Shown: piece after piece, positions 1-7,139 of the stretch
Numbering within the stretch: position 1 is the stretch's first letter
How the letters are laid out: each line of letters opens with the position of its first letter
NCBI RefSeq assembly: GCF_017571525.1
Contig: NZ_JAGETY010000008.1
Span: 186,001-250,000, forward strand
Direction: 5' to 3'
DNA length: 64,000 nt
Source: Hymenobacter sp. BT559
GTDB taxonomy: Bacteria > Bacteroidota > Bacteroidia > Cytophagales > Hymenobacteraceae
Made by a program: the position numbers and the translations under genes
Notes under the pieces: generated by a model
The model's database searches: none
What the model was told of the DNA's origin: nothing
Seen by the model: the letters and a program-made list of their open reading frames with translations, nothing else

Positions 1-152
1 GGGCCGGGCTCGCTAGCCTCGGTTTCGGCGGGCCGGCGCGCGAAAGGCCGAAAATAACGACCCCAAAACCACCCTTGCACCAGCAGCAGGGGTACTAACA
101 GAAGGGCCGGAGGCAGATGCGGGAGCGGAGGTAACAACACGGGACTAGTCCG

Positions 153-160
153 CAAAGGTA
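153..160 (-). promoter_or_regulatory. TAnnTTTG promoter element facing left
   Basis: The minus strand reads TACCTTTG here, the Bacteroidota -7 consensus. It points out of the window to the left, so it may drive a gene that begins before position 1. It lies back to back with the candidate tgt promoter. No -33 element was assigned. Confidence 0.35.
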
Positions 161-169
161 AGCCGGCGG

Positions 170-177
170 TAATTTTG
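170..177 (+). promoter_or_regulatory. Candidate tgt promoter, very short leader
   Basis: TAATTTTG matches the Bacteroidota -7 element TAnnTTTG and ends 5 bases before the tgt ATG. If it is used, transcription would begin at or within a few bases of the start codon, giving a leaderless or nearly leaderless mRNA. This is inferred from the motif only. Confidence 0.35.
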
Positions 178-182
178 GCAGA

Positions 183-1313
183 ATGAAGTTTGACGTACTA
201 GCCCACGACTCCGGCACCAAAGCCCGCGCCGGCCACCTCACCACGGCCCACGGCGCCATCGAAACGCCCATTTTTATGCCCGTCGGCACGGCCGGCACCG
301 TGAAGGCTGTAGGCCAGCGCGAGCTGAAGCAGGACGTGCAGGCCCAGATTATCCTCGGCAATACCTACCACCTCTACCTGCGCCCGGGCCTCGACGTGCT
401 GCAAGCCGCCGGCGGCCTGCACAAATTCAACGGCTGGGACCGGCCCATCCTCACCGACAGTGGCGGCTACCAGGTATTTTCGCTCAGCGGCACCCGCAAG
501 ATTAAGGAAGAGGGTGTAACCTTCCGCTCGCACATCGACGGGAGTAAGCACCTGTTTTCGCCCGAAGGCGTGATGGATATTCAGCGCCGCATCGGGGCCG
601 ATATCATCATGGCATTTGATGAGTGCACGCCCTGGCCCTGTGAGTACGACTATGCCCGCCGCTCGCTGGATATGACGCACCGCTGGCTCAAACGCTGCAT
701 TCAGCGCCTCGACAGCACCGAGCCGCTCTACGGCTACGAGCAAAATCTTTTCCCTATTGTGCAGGGCAGCACTTTCAAGGATTTGCGCAAGCAGTCGGCC
801 GAGTTCATTGCCGAGCAGGGCCGCGCCGGCAACGCCATCGGCGGCCTGAGCGTGGGCGAGCCCGCCGAGCTCATGTACGAGATGACCGAGCTGGTCTGCG
901 ACATCCTGCCCAAAGACAAGCCGCGCTACCTCATGGGCGTGGGTACGCCTGCTAACATATTGGAAAACATTGCGCTAGGGGTCGATATGTTCGACTGCGT
1001 GATGCCGACCCGCAACGCCCGCAACGGCATGCTTTTTACGACGCAGGGCATTATCAATGTGGGCAGTAAGAAATGGGCCGACGACTTTTCGCCCATCGAT
1101 GAAGCGCTAGGGGGGCACGTAAGCACGTTTTACAGCAAGGCGTATCTGCGCCACCTCATTCACTCGAAGGAAATACTAGGTGCCCAGATTGCCTCGCAGC
1201 ATAACCTCACTTTTTACCTGTGGCTGGTGAAAGAAGCCCGCAAGCAAATTGTGGCCGGCACGTTTGCGGCGTGGAAAGCGGTGATGGTGGAAAAGCTGAT
1301 GCGGCGGTTGTAA
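183..1313 (+). CDS. tgt: tRNA-guanine transglycosylase
   Basis: This cytosolic enzyme exchanges guanine at the wobble position of tRNAs with GUN anticodons for preQ1, a step in queuosine synthesis. The 376-residue length is normal for bacterial Tgt. Asp92 lies in the TDSGGYQ motif (substrate binding, acid-base catalysis) and Asp271 in MFDCVMPTRNARNG is the expected nucleophile. GGLSVGEP and the C-terminal YLRHL/HNL region are present. The structural zinc site is odd: the CxCxxC cysteines of the E. coli and Zymomonas enzymes align with Leu309, Gly311 and Ser314, while the downstream His in HNL is kept. I recall a similar cysteine loss in other Bacteroidota Tgt proteins, so it is probably a lineage trait and not inactivation. 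In related genomes an LptG-type permease follows directly; here a nuclease element separates the two. Confidence 0.97.
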   Translation: MKFDVLAHDSGTKARAGHLTTAHGAIETPIFMPVGTAGTVKAVGQRELKQDVQAQIILGNTYHLYLRPGLDVLQAAGGLHKFNGWDRPILTDSGGYQVFSLSGTRKIKEEGVTFRSHIDGSKHLFSPEGVMDIQRRIGADIIMAFDECTPWPCEYDYARRSLDMTHRWLKRCIQRLDSTEPLYGYEQNLFPIVQGSTFKDLRKQSAEFIAEQGRAGNAIGGLSVGEPAELMYEMTELVCDILPKDKPRYLMGVGTPANILENIALGVDMFDCVMPTRNARNGMLFTTQGIINVGSKKWADDFSPIDEALGGHVSTFYSKAYLRHLIHSKEILGAQIASQHNLTFYLWLVKEARKQIVAGTFAAWKAVMVEKLMRRL

Positions 1314-1346
1314 GCAGGGCTAGCCGGCTGACGGCACAATATATCC

Positions 1347-1752
1347 TGTCCTTGCGAGCGCAACGAAGTGGAGCGCGGCAATCTTTCCTTCGTGTAAAAA
1401 CGACGCTCGCATGAAAGTCTACTATGTCTACATCCTCACCAACCAAAACCACACCGTACTCTATATCGGAGTAACTAACGACCTGATGCGCCGTGTAGCC
1501 GAACATAAGGCTGCTGTGCACGAAGGGTTTACAAAGAAGTACAAAGTAGATAAGCTGATGTATTTCGAAGAATCACCTAGCATTATGGCTGCCATTGAAC
1601 GTGAGAAGCAACAGAAAGCTGGTTCGCGGCCTAAGAAGTTGGCACTGATTAATGCGAATAATCCTTACTGGAAGGATTTGACGGAGCCTGGCGAATAAAG
1701 CAGCTGACAAGGAAAGATTGCCGCGCTCCACTTCGTTGCGCTCGCAAGGACA
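1347..1752 (+). mobile_element. GIY-YIG nuclease cassette in 44-bp perfect inverted repeats
   Basis: Bases 1347-1390 and 1709-1752 are perfect reverse complements over 44 bases (the left arm begins TGTCCTTGCGAGCGCAACG). They enclose one gene, for a small GIY-YIG nuclease, with only about 20 bases on its left and 10 on its right. The unit sits between tgt and the LptF/LptG-type permease gene. I see no clear target-site duplication at the outer edges. The architecture resembles a nuclease that moves or maintains its own palindromic repeats, comparable in concept to RAYT transposases with REP sequences. Mobility is inference; the repeat and the gene are directly visible. Confidence 0.6.
1411..1698 (+). 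CDS. Small GIY-YIG nuclease family protein
   Basis: A 95-residue single-domain protein of the UvrC N-terminal-like GIY-YIG superfamily. Visible are YYVYIL (positions 4-9, GIY-like strand), LYIGVTNDLMRRVAEH (17-32, YIG strand plus the conserved Arg helix), KKY, the catalytic-type Glu in AIEREKQQK and the C-terminal NPYWKDL. This layout is typical of the roughly 90-residue GIY-YIG proteins widespread in Bacteroidota, often annotated as excinuclease ABC C subunit domain proteins, whose function is unknown. There is no second DNA-binding domain. The ATG at 1411 gives the normal N-terminus. Its immediate neighbours are the two arms of a perfect inverted repeat, which suggests a role linked to those repeats. 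Confidence 0.9.
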   Translation: MKVYYVYILTNQNHTVLYIGVTNDLMRRVAEHKAAVHEGFTKKYKVDKLMYFEESPSIMAAIEREKQQKAGSRPKKLALINANNPYWKDLTEPGE

Positions 1753-1786
1753 AACGATTTTTTGCGCCGAAAATTTGGGTAGCCGA

Positions 1787-2866
1787 ATGAAAATTCTCGA
1801 TAAATACATCATTGGCAAGTTTTTGACCGCGTTTTTCTTCACGGTCATCATGCTCGTGTCGGTGATATGCGTGATTGACTACACGGAAAAGAACGACGAC
1901 TTTTTGCACCATAGTCTCTCGTTCTGGTATGTTTTCACGCACTATTACATCTTCCTGTTTCCGTATTTTGCCAACCTGCTAGCCCCGATTACCATCTTCA
2001 TTGCGGTGGTGTTCGTGACCTCGCGGCTGGCGGCGCGCACCGAGCTGGTGGCCATGCTGGCCAGCGGCATGAGCTTCGAGCGGCTGCTGCTGCCCTACAC
2101 CGCAGGGGCCGGCATTATCGCGGTGTTCACATTTGGGCTCATCAGTTGGGTTATCCCTAAGGGAACTAAGCAGATAGTGAAATTTGAGAATGGAGTGGTG
2201 CAGGAGCCCTGGAAATACGAGGGCCGCAACATTCACGTCAAAATCGGGCCGCGCACTTATGCTTATCTGGAGAGCTACGACGCCGACCACAACGTGGGCT
2301 ACCATTTTGCGCTCGAAACCATCGACAGCACCATTCTGCACCGCCGCCTCACGGCCGATGCCATTACCTGGGACTCGACCAAGCAGGCCTGGAAGCTGAC
2401 GCAGCAGACCGTGCGCACCTTTCACGGCCAGACCGGCGAAACGCTGCAAACTATTCCGCCGCGCGATACCACGCTCAACCTCTACCCCAAGGACTTTGCC
2501 AGCACCTACCGCCTGGCCGAAACCCTGACTTCGCCCGAGCTCAACGAGCTGATTAAGGAAAAGATATTTCGGGGTGCCTCCGACACCGCGCAGTACCTGA
2601 GCGTGAAGTACGAGCGCTACGCTTACCCCTTCGATACCATCATTCTAACGCTTATCGGGGTGGTACTGAGCGCGCGCAAGAGCCGCGCCGGCGTGGGCGG
2701 CCAAATCGCGCTGGGCTTCGTGCTGGCCTTCATTTTCATCATTTTCGTGATGCTCTCGCGCAACCTGGCTTCGGTGGGCTCGGTGCCGCCCATGCTGGCG
2801 GCCTGGGTGCCGGGCATGGTGTTCACGGTCATCGGGCTTTTCCTGTATCGGGTAGTGCCAAAGTAA
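1787..2866 (+). CDS. LptF/LptG (YjgP/YjgQ) family permease
   Basis: Inner-membrane subunit of the LptBFG ABC exporter, which lifts lipopolysaccharide out of the inner membrane towards the periplasmic bridge. The 359-residue protein has three N-terminal membrane segments (about 12-35, 57-82, 103-125), a periplasmic beta-rich jellyroll-like region (about 130-270) and three C-terminal segments (about 275-355), which is the family pattern. The start is set at the ATG giving MKILDKYIIGKF. An open frame continues 23 codons upstream, but that extension is encoded by the inverted repeat and resembles no LptG protein. LptF and LptG are hard to separate by eye, so no symbol is given. Confidence 0.9.
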   Translation: MKILDKYIIGKFLTAFFFTVIMLVSVICVIDYTEKNDDFLHHSLSFWYVFTHYYIFLFPYFANLLAPITIFIAVVFVTSRLAARTELVAMLASGMSFERLLLPYTAGAGIIAVFTFGLISWVIPKGTKQIVKFENGVVQEPWKYEGRNIHVKIGPRTYAYLESYDADHNVGYHFALETIDSTILHRRLTADAITWDSTKQAWKLTQQTVRTFHGQTGETLQTIPPRDTTLNLYPKDFASTYRLAETLTSPELNELIKEKIFRGASDTAQYLSVKYERYAYPFDTIILTLIGVVLSARKSRAGVGGQIALGFVLAFIFIIFVMLSRNLASVGSVPPMLAAWVPGMVFTVIGLFLYRVVPK

Positions 2867-2880
2867 AAAATACCCGTTTG

Positions 2881-2979
2881 TCATGCTGACGAAGGACGCG
2901 TCTTATCACGGCTGCCTTCGTCAGCACTACGAACCCGAGCGACGCGAACGTGATAAGATGCTTCGCAAGCTCAGCATGA
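2881..2979. repeat. Imperfect palindromic repeat (TCATGCTGA family)
   Basis: The arms at 2881-2910 and 2949-2979 are imperfect reverse complements that begin and end with TCATGCTGA / TCAGCATGA. A shorter alternative hairpin uses a 12-bp perfect stem, 2884-2895 against 2915-2926. It fills the gap between the permease and the EamA gene, whose ATG lies 8 bases after the right arm. The same terminal motif appears in the repeats at 14664-14767 and 29911-29943. Confidence 0.7.
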
Positions 2980-2986
2980 CAGAAGT

Positions 2987-3916
2987 ATGTTAAAAGACTA
3001 CCTTAAGCTGCATTTCATCGTCCTGTTATGGGGCTTCACGGCCATTTTGGGCAAGCTGCTCACGGTGCCGCCGGTCGAGCTGGTGTTTTGGCGCACGCTG
3101 CTGGCCAGCACAGGGCTAGCGGGCTTGCTGCTGGCGCGGCGCACGGGCTGGCGCGTGGCGCCCGCCGAGGCGTTGAAGCTGCTGGGCGTGGGCGCGCTGG
3201 TAGCGGCGCACTGGATTACGTTTTTCCTGGCCGCGCGCCTTTCCTCCGTTAGTGTGTGCTTGGCGGGGCTAGCCACGCTGGCGCTCTGGACGTCGCTGCT
3301 CGAGCCGCTGCTGCTGTGGCGGCGCGTGCGGCCCTACGAGGTGGGGCTGGGGCTGCTGGCCATGCTGGGCCTCTACCTCATCTCGCAGGCCGAGTTTACG
3401 CAGCTTACCGGCTTGCTGGTGGCGGTGGCGTCGGCGGGCTTGTCGGCGCTATTCAGCGTGCTCAACTCGCAGTTGGTGAAGCGCCACGCGCCGGTGCGGC
3501 TCACGTTTTATGAGATGCTGGGGGCCTGCGTGAGCATCGTGCTGTTCTTCCCCATTTACAGCAACTACTTCACCCACGGCCAGGGTTTGCAGCTAGCCTG
3601 GCACGGCCTCGACTGGCTCTGGCTGTTGCTGCTGGCTGGCGTATGCACGGTGTACGCGTTCTCCTCGTCGGTTGAGCTGATGAAGCGTATCTCGGCTTTT
3701 GTCGTAAATCTGACTATTAATTTGGAGCCCGTTTACGGCATCGTGCTGGCGCAGATTATGTTCGTACTGGGCGTGCCGGGCTTTGGGCAGGAGAAAATGT
3801 CGAGTGGGTTTTATATCGGCACCATTCTCATCCTGGCCAGTGTGCTGGTGCATCCGGTGCTCGACCAGTGGAACCAGCGCCGCGCCCGAAAGCAAGCAGT
3901 AGATGTCATTGCCTAG
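2987..3916 (+). CDS. EamA/DMT family transporter
   Basis: A 309-residue inner-membrane protein of the drug/metabolite transporter superfamily with two EamA repeats and about ten hydrophobic helices. The first helix carries LHFIVLLWGFTAILGKLL and the first repeat ends near LISQAEF; the second contains the typical ELMKRISAFVVNLTINLEPVYG segment, where the conserved Glu-Pro falls. The C-terminal tail is basic. The substrate cannot be read from the sequence; relatives export amino acids, metabolites or drugs. The gene follows a palindromic repeat almost directly and is probably transcribed with the upstream permease gene unless that repeat terminates transcription. Confidence 0.9.
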   Translation: MLKDYLKLHFIVLLWGFTAILGKLLTVPPVELVFWRTLLASTGLAGLLLARRTGWRVAPAEALKLLGVGALVAAHWITFFLAARLSSVSVCLAGLATLALWTSLLEPLLLWRRVRPYEVGLGLLAMLGLYLISQAEFTQLTGLLVAVASAGLSALFSVLNSQLVKRHAPVRLTFYEMLGACVSIVLFFPIYSNYFTHGQGLQLAWHGLDWLWLLLLAGVCTVYAFSSSVELMKRISAFVVNLTINLEPVYGIVLAQIMFVLGVPGFGQEKMSSGFYIGTILILASVLVHPVLDQWNQRRARKQAVDVIA

Positions 3917-3937
3917 GGCACGGGCCAGTTCCGCATC

Positions 3938-4795
3938 TTACAACATACCCCGCCACACCAGGTACTCGCTAGGCCACGCCAAGGCCGGCGCCTCCGCTAG
4001 CCCCGGAAATAAGCCATACACTGCTGAGCCCGAGCCCGAAAGGCTAGCGTAGGCAGCGCCGGCAGCATAAAGCTGCTGCTTTAGTTCGGCCAGGACCGGA
4101 TAGGTGGGGGCCAGCGATTTTTCGAAATCATTGAAGACTGTGGTGCGCCAGCTGGCCATCGGCTCGGCCAGCGCCGCGCGTAGTGGCTGGGCCGGCGCCT
4201 GCGGCACAATGCCCGCAAAGGCCTGCGCCGTGCTGATGTGCAGCCCCGGATACACGACTATGCAAGCCGTGCCGGTCAAATTCAAGTTGATGGGCTCGAA
4301 TATGTCGCCCTTTTCCAGGGCTAGCCGGGGCGTGTTTTGGATAAAAAACGCGCAATCGGCCCCTAGCTGGCGGGCGTAGCTTTCGAGCTGTTCGGTGGTC
4401 AGATTCAACCCGAAAAGGTCGTTTAGGGAGCGCAGGGCAAACGCTGCATCGGCCGAGCCGCCGCCTAGGCCCGCACCAATGGGCACGATTTTGTGCAGCT
4501 GCATTTGCACGGCGGGCAAGGCGGGAAAATCAGTTTTCAGCAGCTGGTATGACTTGAGACACAAGTTGGTAGCTACCTCGCCGGGAATGGGCCGGCCGGT
4601 GAGCAAGAGGTCGGAGGCTAACTGGCCTTTGGGGGCGGGCAGCACTTCGAGCACATCGGCCCAGGGTAGGGGCACAAACACGGTTTCGAGCGCGTGGTAG
4701 CCGTCGGGCCGCTTGGCCGTCACGTAGAGGCCCAGGTTGAGCTTGGCGTTGGGGAAGGAAAGCACAGTGAGCAGTGAATAATGAACAGTGAGCAA
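3938..4795 (-). CDS. ispE: 4-diphosphocytidyl-2-C-methyl-D-erythritol kinase
   Basis: A GHMP-family kinase of the MEP isoprenoid pathway that phosphorylates CDP-methylerythritol. The substrate-binding PNAKLNLGL motif lies at the N-terminus, RPDGYHALETVF follows, the glycine-rich ATP loop PIGAGLGGGSADAA is central, and the C-terminal GSGSAVYGLF matches the family. The start is uncertain in an interesting way. The ATG at 4795 lies inside a 30-bp inverted-repeat arm and adds ten repeat-encoded residues (MLTVHYSLLT). An in-frame GTG at 4765, exactly at the repeat edge, would give the normal N-terminus (VLSFPNAK) and 275 residues. The family favours the GTG; the longer frame is reported because it has the ATG. 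It is convergent with the EamA gene. Confidence 0.92.
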   Translation of the reverse strand: MLTVHYSLLTVLSFPNAKLNLGLYVTAKRPDGYHALETVFVPLPWADVLEVLPAPKGQLASDLLLTGRPIPGEVATNLCLKSYQLLKTDFPALPAVQMQLHKIVPIGAGLGGGSADAAFALRSLNDLFGLNLTTEQLESYARQLGADCAFFIQNTPRLALEKGDIFEPINLNLTGTACIVVYPGLHISTAQAFAGIVPQAPAQPLRAALAEPMASWRTTVFNDFEKSLAPTYPVLAELKQQLYAAGAAYASLSGSGSAVYGLFPGLAEAPALAWPSEYLVWRGML

Positions 4796-4893
4796 CTTGA
4801 CTGTCGGCCGGATACCCTTTTTCTTCGCGCAAAGAAAAGCAGGCTATTGGCTCCAGGCTGAACTGCTCACTGTTCATTATTCACTGCTCACTG
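4765..4893. repeat. 30-bp perfect inverted repeat between ispE and sugar transferase
   Basis: Bases 4765-4794 and 4864-4893 are perfect 30-base reverse complements built from CAGTGAGCAGTGAATAATG-type sequence. The left arm overlaps the ispE start region and the right arm ends 6 bases before the sugar transferase ATG, so the element occupies the divergent promoter region. A related repeat with the GTGAACAGT theme lies at 19611-19744. The 69-base spacer shows no convincing gene. Confidence 0.75.
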
Positions 4894-4898
4894 CTGTT

Positions 4899-5537
4899 AT
4901 GTACCCTGGCAAGCGCCTGCTCGACCTGGCCGTGGCCCTGCCCCTGGCGGTGCTCACGGCGCCGCTGCTGGCGCTGGGTGCCGCACTGGCCGCTGGCCAG
5001 AATGGCGGCCCTTGGCTGTTTCGGCAGCCGCGGCCGGGCTTGGGCGGGCAGCTTTTCACGCTCTTTAAGCTGCAAACCATGACCGCTGCCCGCGACCCGG
5101 CTACCGGCGAACTGCTGCCCGATGCCCAGCGCCTGCCGCCGCTAGGCCGCTGGCTGCGCGCTACCTCGCTCGATGAGCTGCCCCAGCTCTGGAACATCGT
5201 GCGCGGTGATATGAGCCTGGTGGGCCCCCGGCCGCTGCTGCCACAGTACCTGCCGCTGTATTCGCCCCGGCAGGCGCGCCGCCATTTGGTGCGCCCCGGC
5301 CTTACGGGCTGGGCCCAGGTGAATGGCCGCAACGCCATCAGCTGGGAAGAAAAATTTGAGCTGGATAATTGGTACGTGGACCACGAAAGCCTGGCGCTCG
5401 ACCTGCGCATCTTGTGGCGCACGGCGGGCCGGGTGCTGGGCCAGCGCGGCGTGGCGGCCGCCGGTGAAGCAACAATGCCCCCCTTTCGCGGCAGCGCGCC
5501 GCAGAAGGAAGGCAATGAAGCAGTGAGTGCCGAGTGA
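4899..5537 (+). CDS. Sugar-phosphate transferase (PglC/WbaP-like)
   Basis: A monotopic phosphoglycosyl transferase (bacterial sugar transferase family) that moves a sugar-phosphate from a UDP-sugar to undecaprenyl phosphate, starting a surface glycan. The 212-residue protein begins with the KRLLDLAVALPLAVLTAPLL re-entrant helix, then FRQPRPGLGG, LFTLFKLQTM (usually KFRTM), the catalytic Asp-Glu pair in TSLDELPQLWNI, RGDMSLVGPRPLL and RPGLTGWAQVNGRNA. The short length matches PglC-type enzymes without extra membrane domains. The ATG at 4899 is chosen; the open frame extends 37 codons upstream, but that part is repeat-encoded. The last 25 residues are low-complexity. It stands alone with no adjacent glycan cluster; two flippase genes occur elsewhere in the window. 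Confidence 0.92.
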   Translation: MYPGKRLLDLAVALPLAVLTAPLLALGAALAAGQNGGPWLFRQPRPGLGGQLFTLFKLQTMTAARDPATGELLPDAQRLPPLGRWLRATSLDELPQLWNIVRGDMSLVGPRPLLPQYLPLYSPRQARRHLVRPGLTGWAQVNGRNAISWEEKFELDNWYVDHESLALDLRILWRTAGRVLGQRGVAAAGEATMPPFRGSAPQKEGNEAVSAE

Positions 5538-5568
5538 GCCCCGAACCTAAGCCCGAGGCAGCAGCCCG

Positions 5569-5640
5569 CTATGTGTAGCGAGCTGCCGCCAGCAAGCCGA
5601 GCAGCGCGGCACTCCGCAGTAAGAAGGTAAGCTTGTACAT
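5569..5640 (-). CDS. Possible 23-residue hydrophobic small protein
   Basis: A minus-strand ATG at 5640 opens a 23-codon frame with a basic N-terminus and a hydrophobic core (MYKLTFLLRSAALLGLL), ending at TAG. GACCTTTG, close to the TAnnTTTG promoter consensus, lies about 27 bases upstream of the ATG, a spacing like that seen for infB and gcvH here. It is too short to judge by composition and could be chance. No family is recognised. Confidence 0.2.
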   Translation of the reverse strand: MYKLTFLLRSAALLGLLAAARYT

Positions 5641-5798
5641 AGCAAAGAAAGAGTGTGATTGTGCCGGCAAAGGTCAGGCGTGAAGCAGGCAGCGCGCAAT
5701 AGCATAAAGATGCTAGGTATAAATACGGGGGTGGTGTTCGGCCGTGGGCAGGGTGTTCAGAAATGGACAGGTTTCGCCAGTGCATTAACTAGTAATTT

Positions 5799-5833
5799 TT
5801 AAATAAAAATCTGACAATCAAATGATTATTTAA
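5799..5833. promoter_or_regulatory. AT-rich inverted repeat, possible regulator site
   Basis: TTAAATAA at 5799-5806 and TTATTTAA at 5826-5833 are perfect reverse complements and end next to the -24 element of the sigma-54-like promoter. A dyad beside such a promoter could bind the NtrC-type regulator encoded at 14801, or aid bending or melting. AT-rich dyads also occur by chance. Confidence 0.3.
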
Positions 5834-5834
5834 A

Positions 5835-5850
5835 TGGCACGGGCCTTGGC
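5835..5850 (+). promoter_or_regulatory. Near-consensus sigma-54 (-24/-12) promoter
   Basis: TGGCACGGGCCTTGGC matches the RpoN consensus TGGCACG-N4-TTGC at every fixed -24 position and keeps the exact 10-base gap between the -24 GG and the -12 doublet. The only departure is GG instead of GC at -12. It lies about 37 bases upstream of the adaptor ATG, facing the efflux operon. A sigma-54-activating response regulator encoded in the same locus strengthens the call. Confidence 0.6.
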
Positions 5851-5886
5851 TTAGGTAGTAGGAACTTACCCCCTAGCTGCCCACCA

Positions 5887-7137
5887 ATGGACAGAGTTAT
5901 CTCCCCCGCTACGCAGCACCGTCGCCAGCTTCGCTACTGGCTGCTGGGTGTTGGCGCATTGGTCGCGCTGCTGGCGGCTGCGCTGGGCCTGCGCAGCCTC
6001 ATTCAGCCTAGCCTGCGGCGCGTCGATATCCTCACTGCCCCGGTCGAAACCGGCGATGTGGATGCCACGCTCACGGCGGCCGGTACGGTTATTCCGGGCC
6101 GTGAGGTAGTCATCACTAGCCCCATTCAAAGCACGGTGCGGCGGGTGGCGCTGGCGGTGGGTGCCCGGGTGCAGCCCGGCCAAACCATTGTGGAGCTCGA
6201 CAAAGACCTGGCCGCTTCGACGCTGGCCAAGCTAGACGACGAGCAGCTGCGTAACCAGAACAAAAACGCTCAGCTGGGGCTAGCCCTGGCTCGCAGCCTC
6301 ACCGACCTGCAAGCCCAGCAGCAGGCCCAGGACCTGAAAGTGAGCAGCCTGCAATCGGCCCTGCGCGACGAGCAGCATCTGCTCGAAATAGGCGGCGGCA
6401 CGGCCGAGGCCGTGCGCCAGGCCGAGCTCAACCTGCGCACCGCCCGCCTCGAAGCCCAGCGCCTGCGCCAGCAGCTCAGCAACCAGCGCCAGTCCAGCGC
6501 CGCCGACCGCCGCGAGCTGGGCTACACCGTGTCGATGCAGCAGCGCAGCATAGCCGAGCAGGCCGCCAAGCTGCGCCAGGCCGACATCAGCAGCCAGCTG
6601 CCGGGCGTGCTTACCTGGGTCAATGACAACCTGGGCGCCACCGTGCAGGCCGGCGATGCCCTGGCCCGGGTAGCCGACCTCAGCCGTTACCGGGTGCGCG
6701 CCACCATTAGCGATGCCTACGCCGACCAGCTGCACCCCGGCGATGCGGTGCGCGTGCGGCTAGGCCCCGGCACCGACCTGCCCGGCACCGTAGCCAGCAT
6801 CAGCCCTGCTGTGGATAAGGGCGTGGTGACCTTCTACGCTACCCTGGCCAACGACCACTACCCGGCCCTGCGCGCCAATCTGCGTGCCGATGTATTTGTG
6901 GTGACCCGCGCTCACCGGGGCGTGCTGCGTGTCAAGAATGGTCCCTTCTACCAGGGCGGGCAGGAGCAGCCGGCGTTTGTGCTGGCCGGCGGCCGGGCCG
7001 TGCGCCGGGTGGTGCGCTTCGGCGACAGCAACACCGACTACGTGCAGGTGCTGAGCGGCTTACAGCCCGGCGACGAAATCATTGTATCGGACACCAAAAC
7101 CTTCGCCGACACGCCGGCCCTAGCCATTAGCCAGTAA
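5887..7137 (+). CDS. Efflux periplasmic adaptor (HlyD/MacA-like)
   Basis: Membrane-fusion protein that links an inner-membrane pump to an outer-membrane channel. The 416 residues hold an N-terminal anchor (about 17-37), the first half of a barrel-sandwich domain (about 70-100, PGQTIVELDKDLAASTLAKL), a long Gln/Ala-rich alpha-hairpin (about 105-235), the second half (about 240-270, TVQAGDALARVADLSRYRVRATI), a beta-barrel (about 275-345) and a membrane-proximal domain with GLQPGDEIIVSD. It is the first gene of a tight run: TolC-like protein (2-base gap), ATPase (30), permease (13), permease (34). A sigma-54-like promoter lies just upstream. The partner set matches the MacAB-TolC type; the cargo is unknown. 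Confidence 0.93.
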   Translation: MDRVISPATQHRRQLRYWLLGVGALVALLAAALGLRSLIQPSLRRVDILTAPVETGDVDATLTAAGTVIPGREVVITSPIQSTVRRVALAVGARVQPGQTIVELDKDLAASTLAKLDDEQLRNQNKNAQLGLALARSLTDLQAQQQAQDLKVSSLQSALRDEQHLLEIGGGTAEAVRQAELNLRTARLEAQRLRQQLSNQRQSSAADRRELGYTVSMQQRSIAEQAAKLRQADISSQLPGVLTWVNDNLGATVQAGDALARVADLSRYRVRATISDAYADQLHPGDAVRVRLGPGTDLPGTVASISPAVDKGVVTFYATLANDHYPALRANLRADVFVVTRAHRGVLRVKNGPFYQGGQEQPAFVLAGGRAVRRVVRFGDSNTDYVQVLSGLQPGDEIIVSDTKTFADTPALAISQ

Positions 7138-7139
7138 CT

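Larger units (their letters stand above)
5538..5886. other. Intergenic region upstream of the efflux operon
   Basis: These 349 bases separate the sugar transferase from the adaptor gene. The left part holds only the weak small ORF at 5569-5640. From about 5775 to 5834 the DNA becomes strongly AT-rich, and it ends in the sigma-54-like promoter at 5835-5850. Nothing else was recognised. Confidence 0.6.

Noticed and set aside
1718..1786. N-terminal extension of the LptF/LptG-type permease
   Set aside because: These 23 codons are the inverted-repeat arm and spacer; the family N-terminus begins at 1787.
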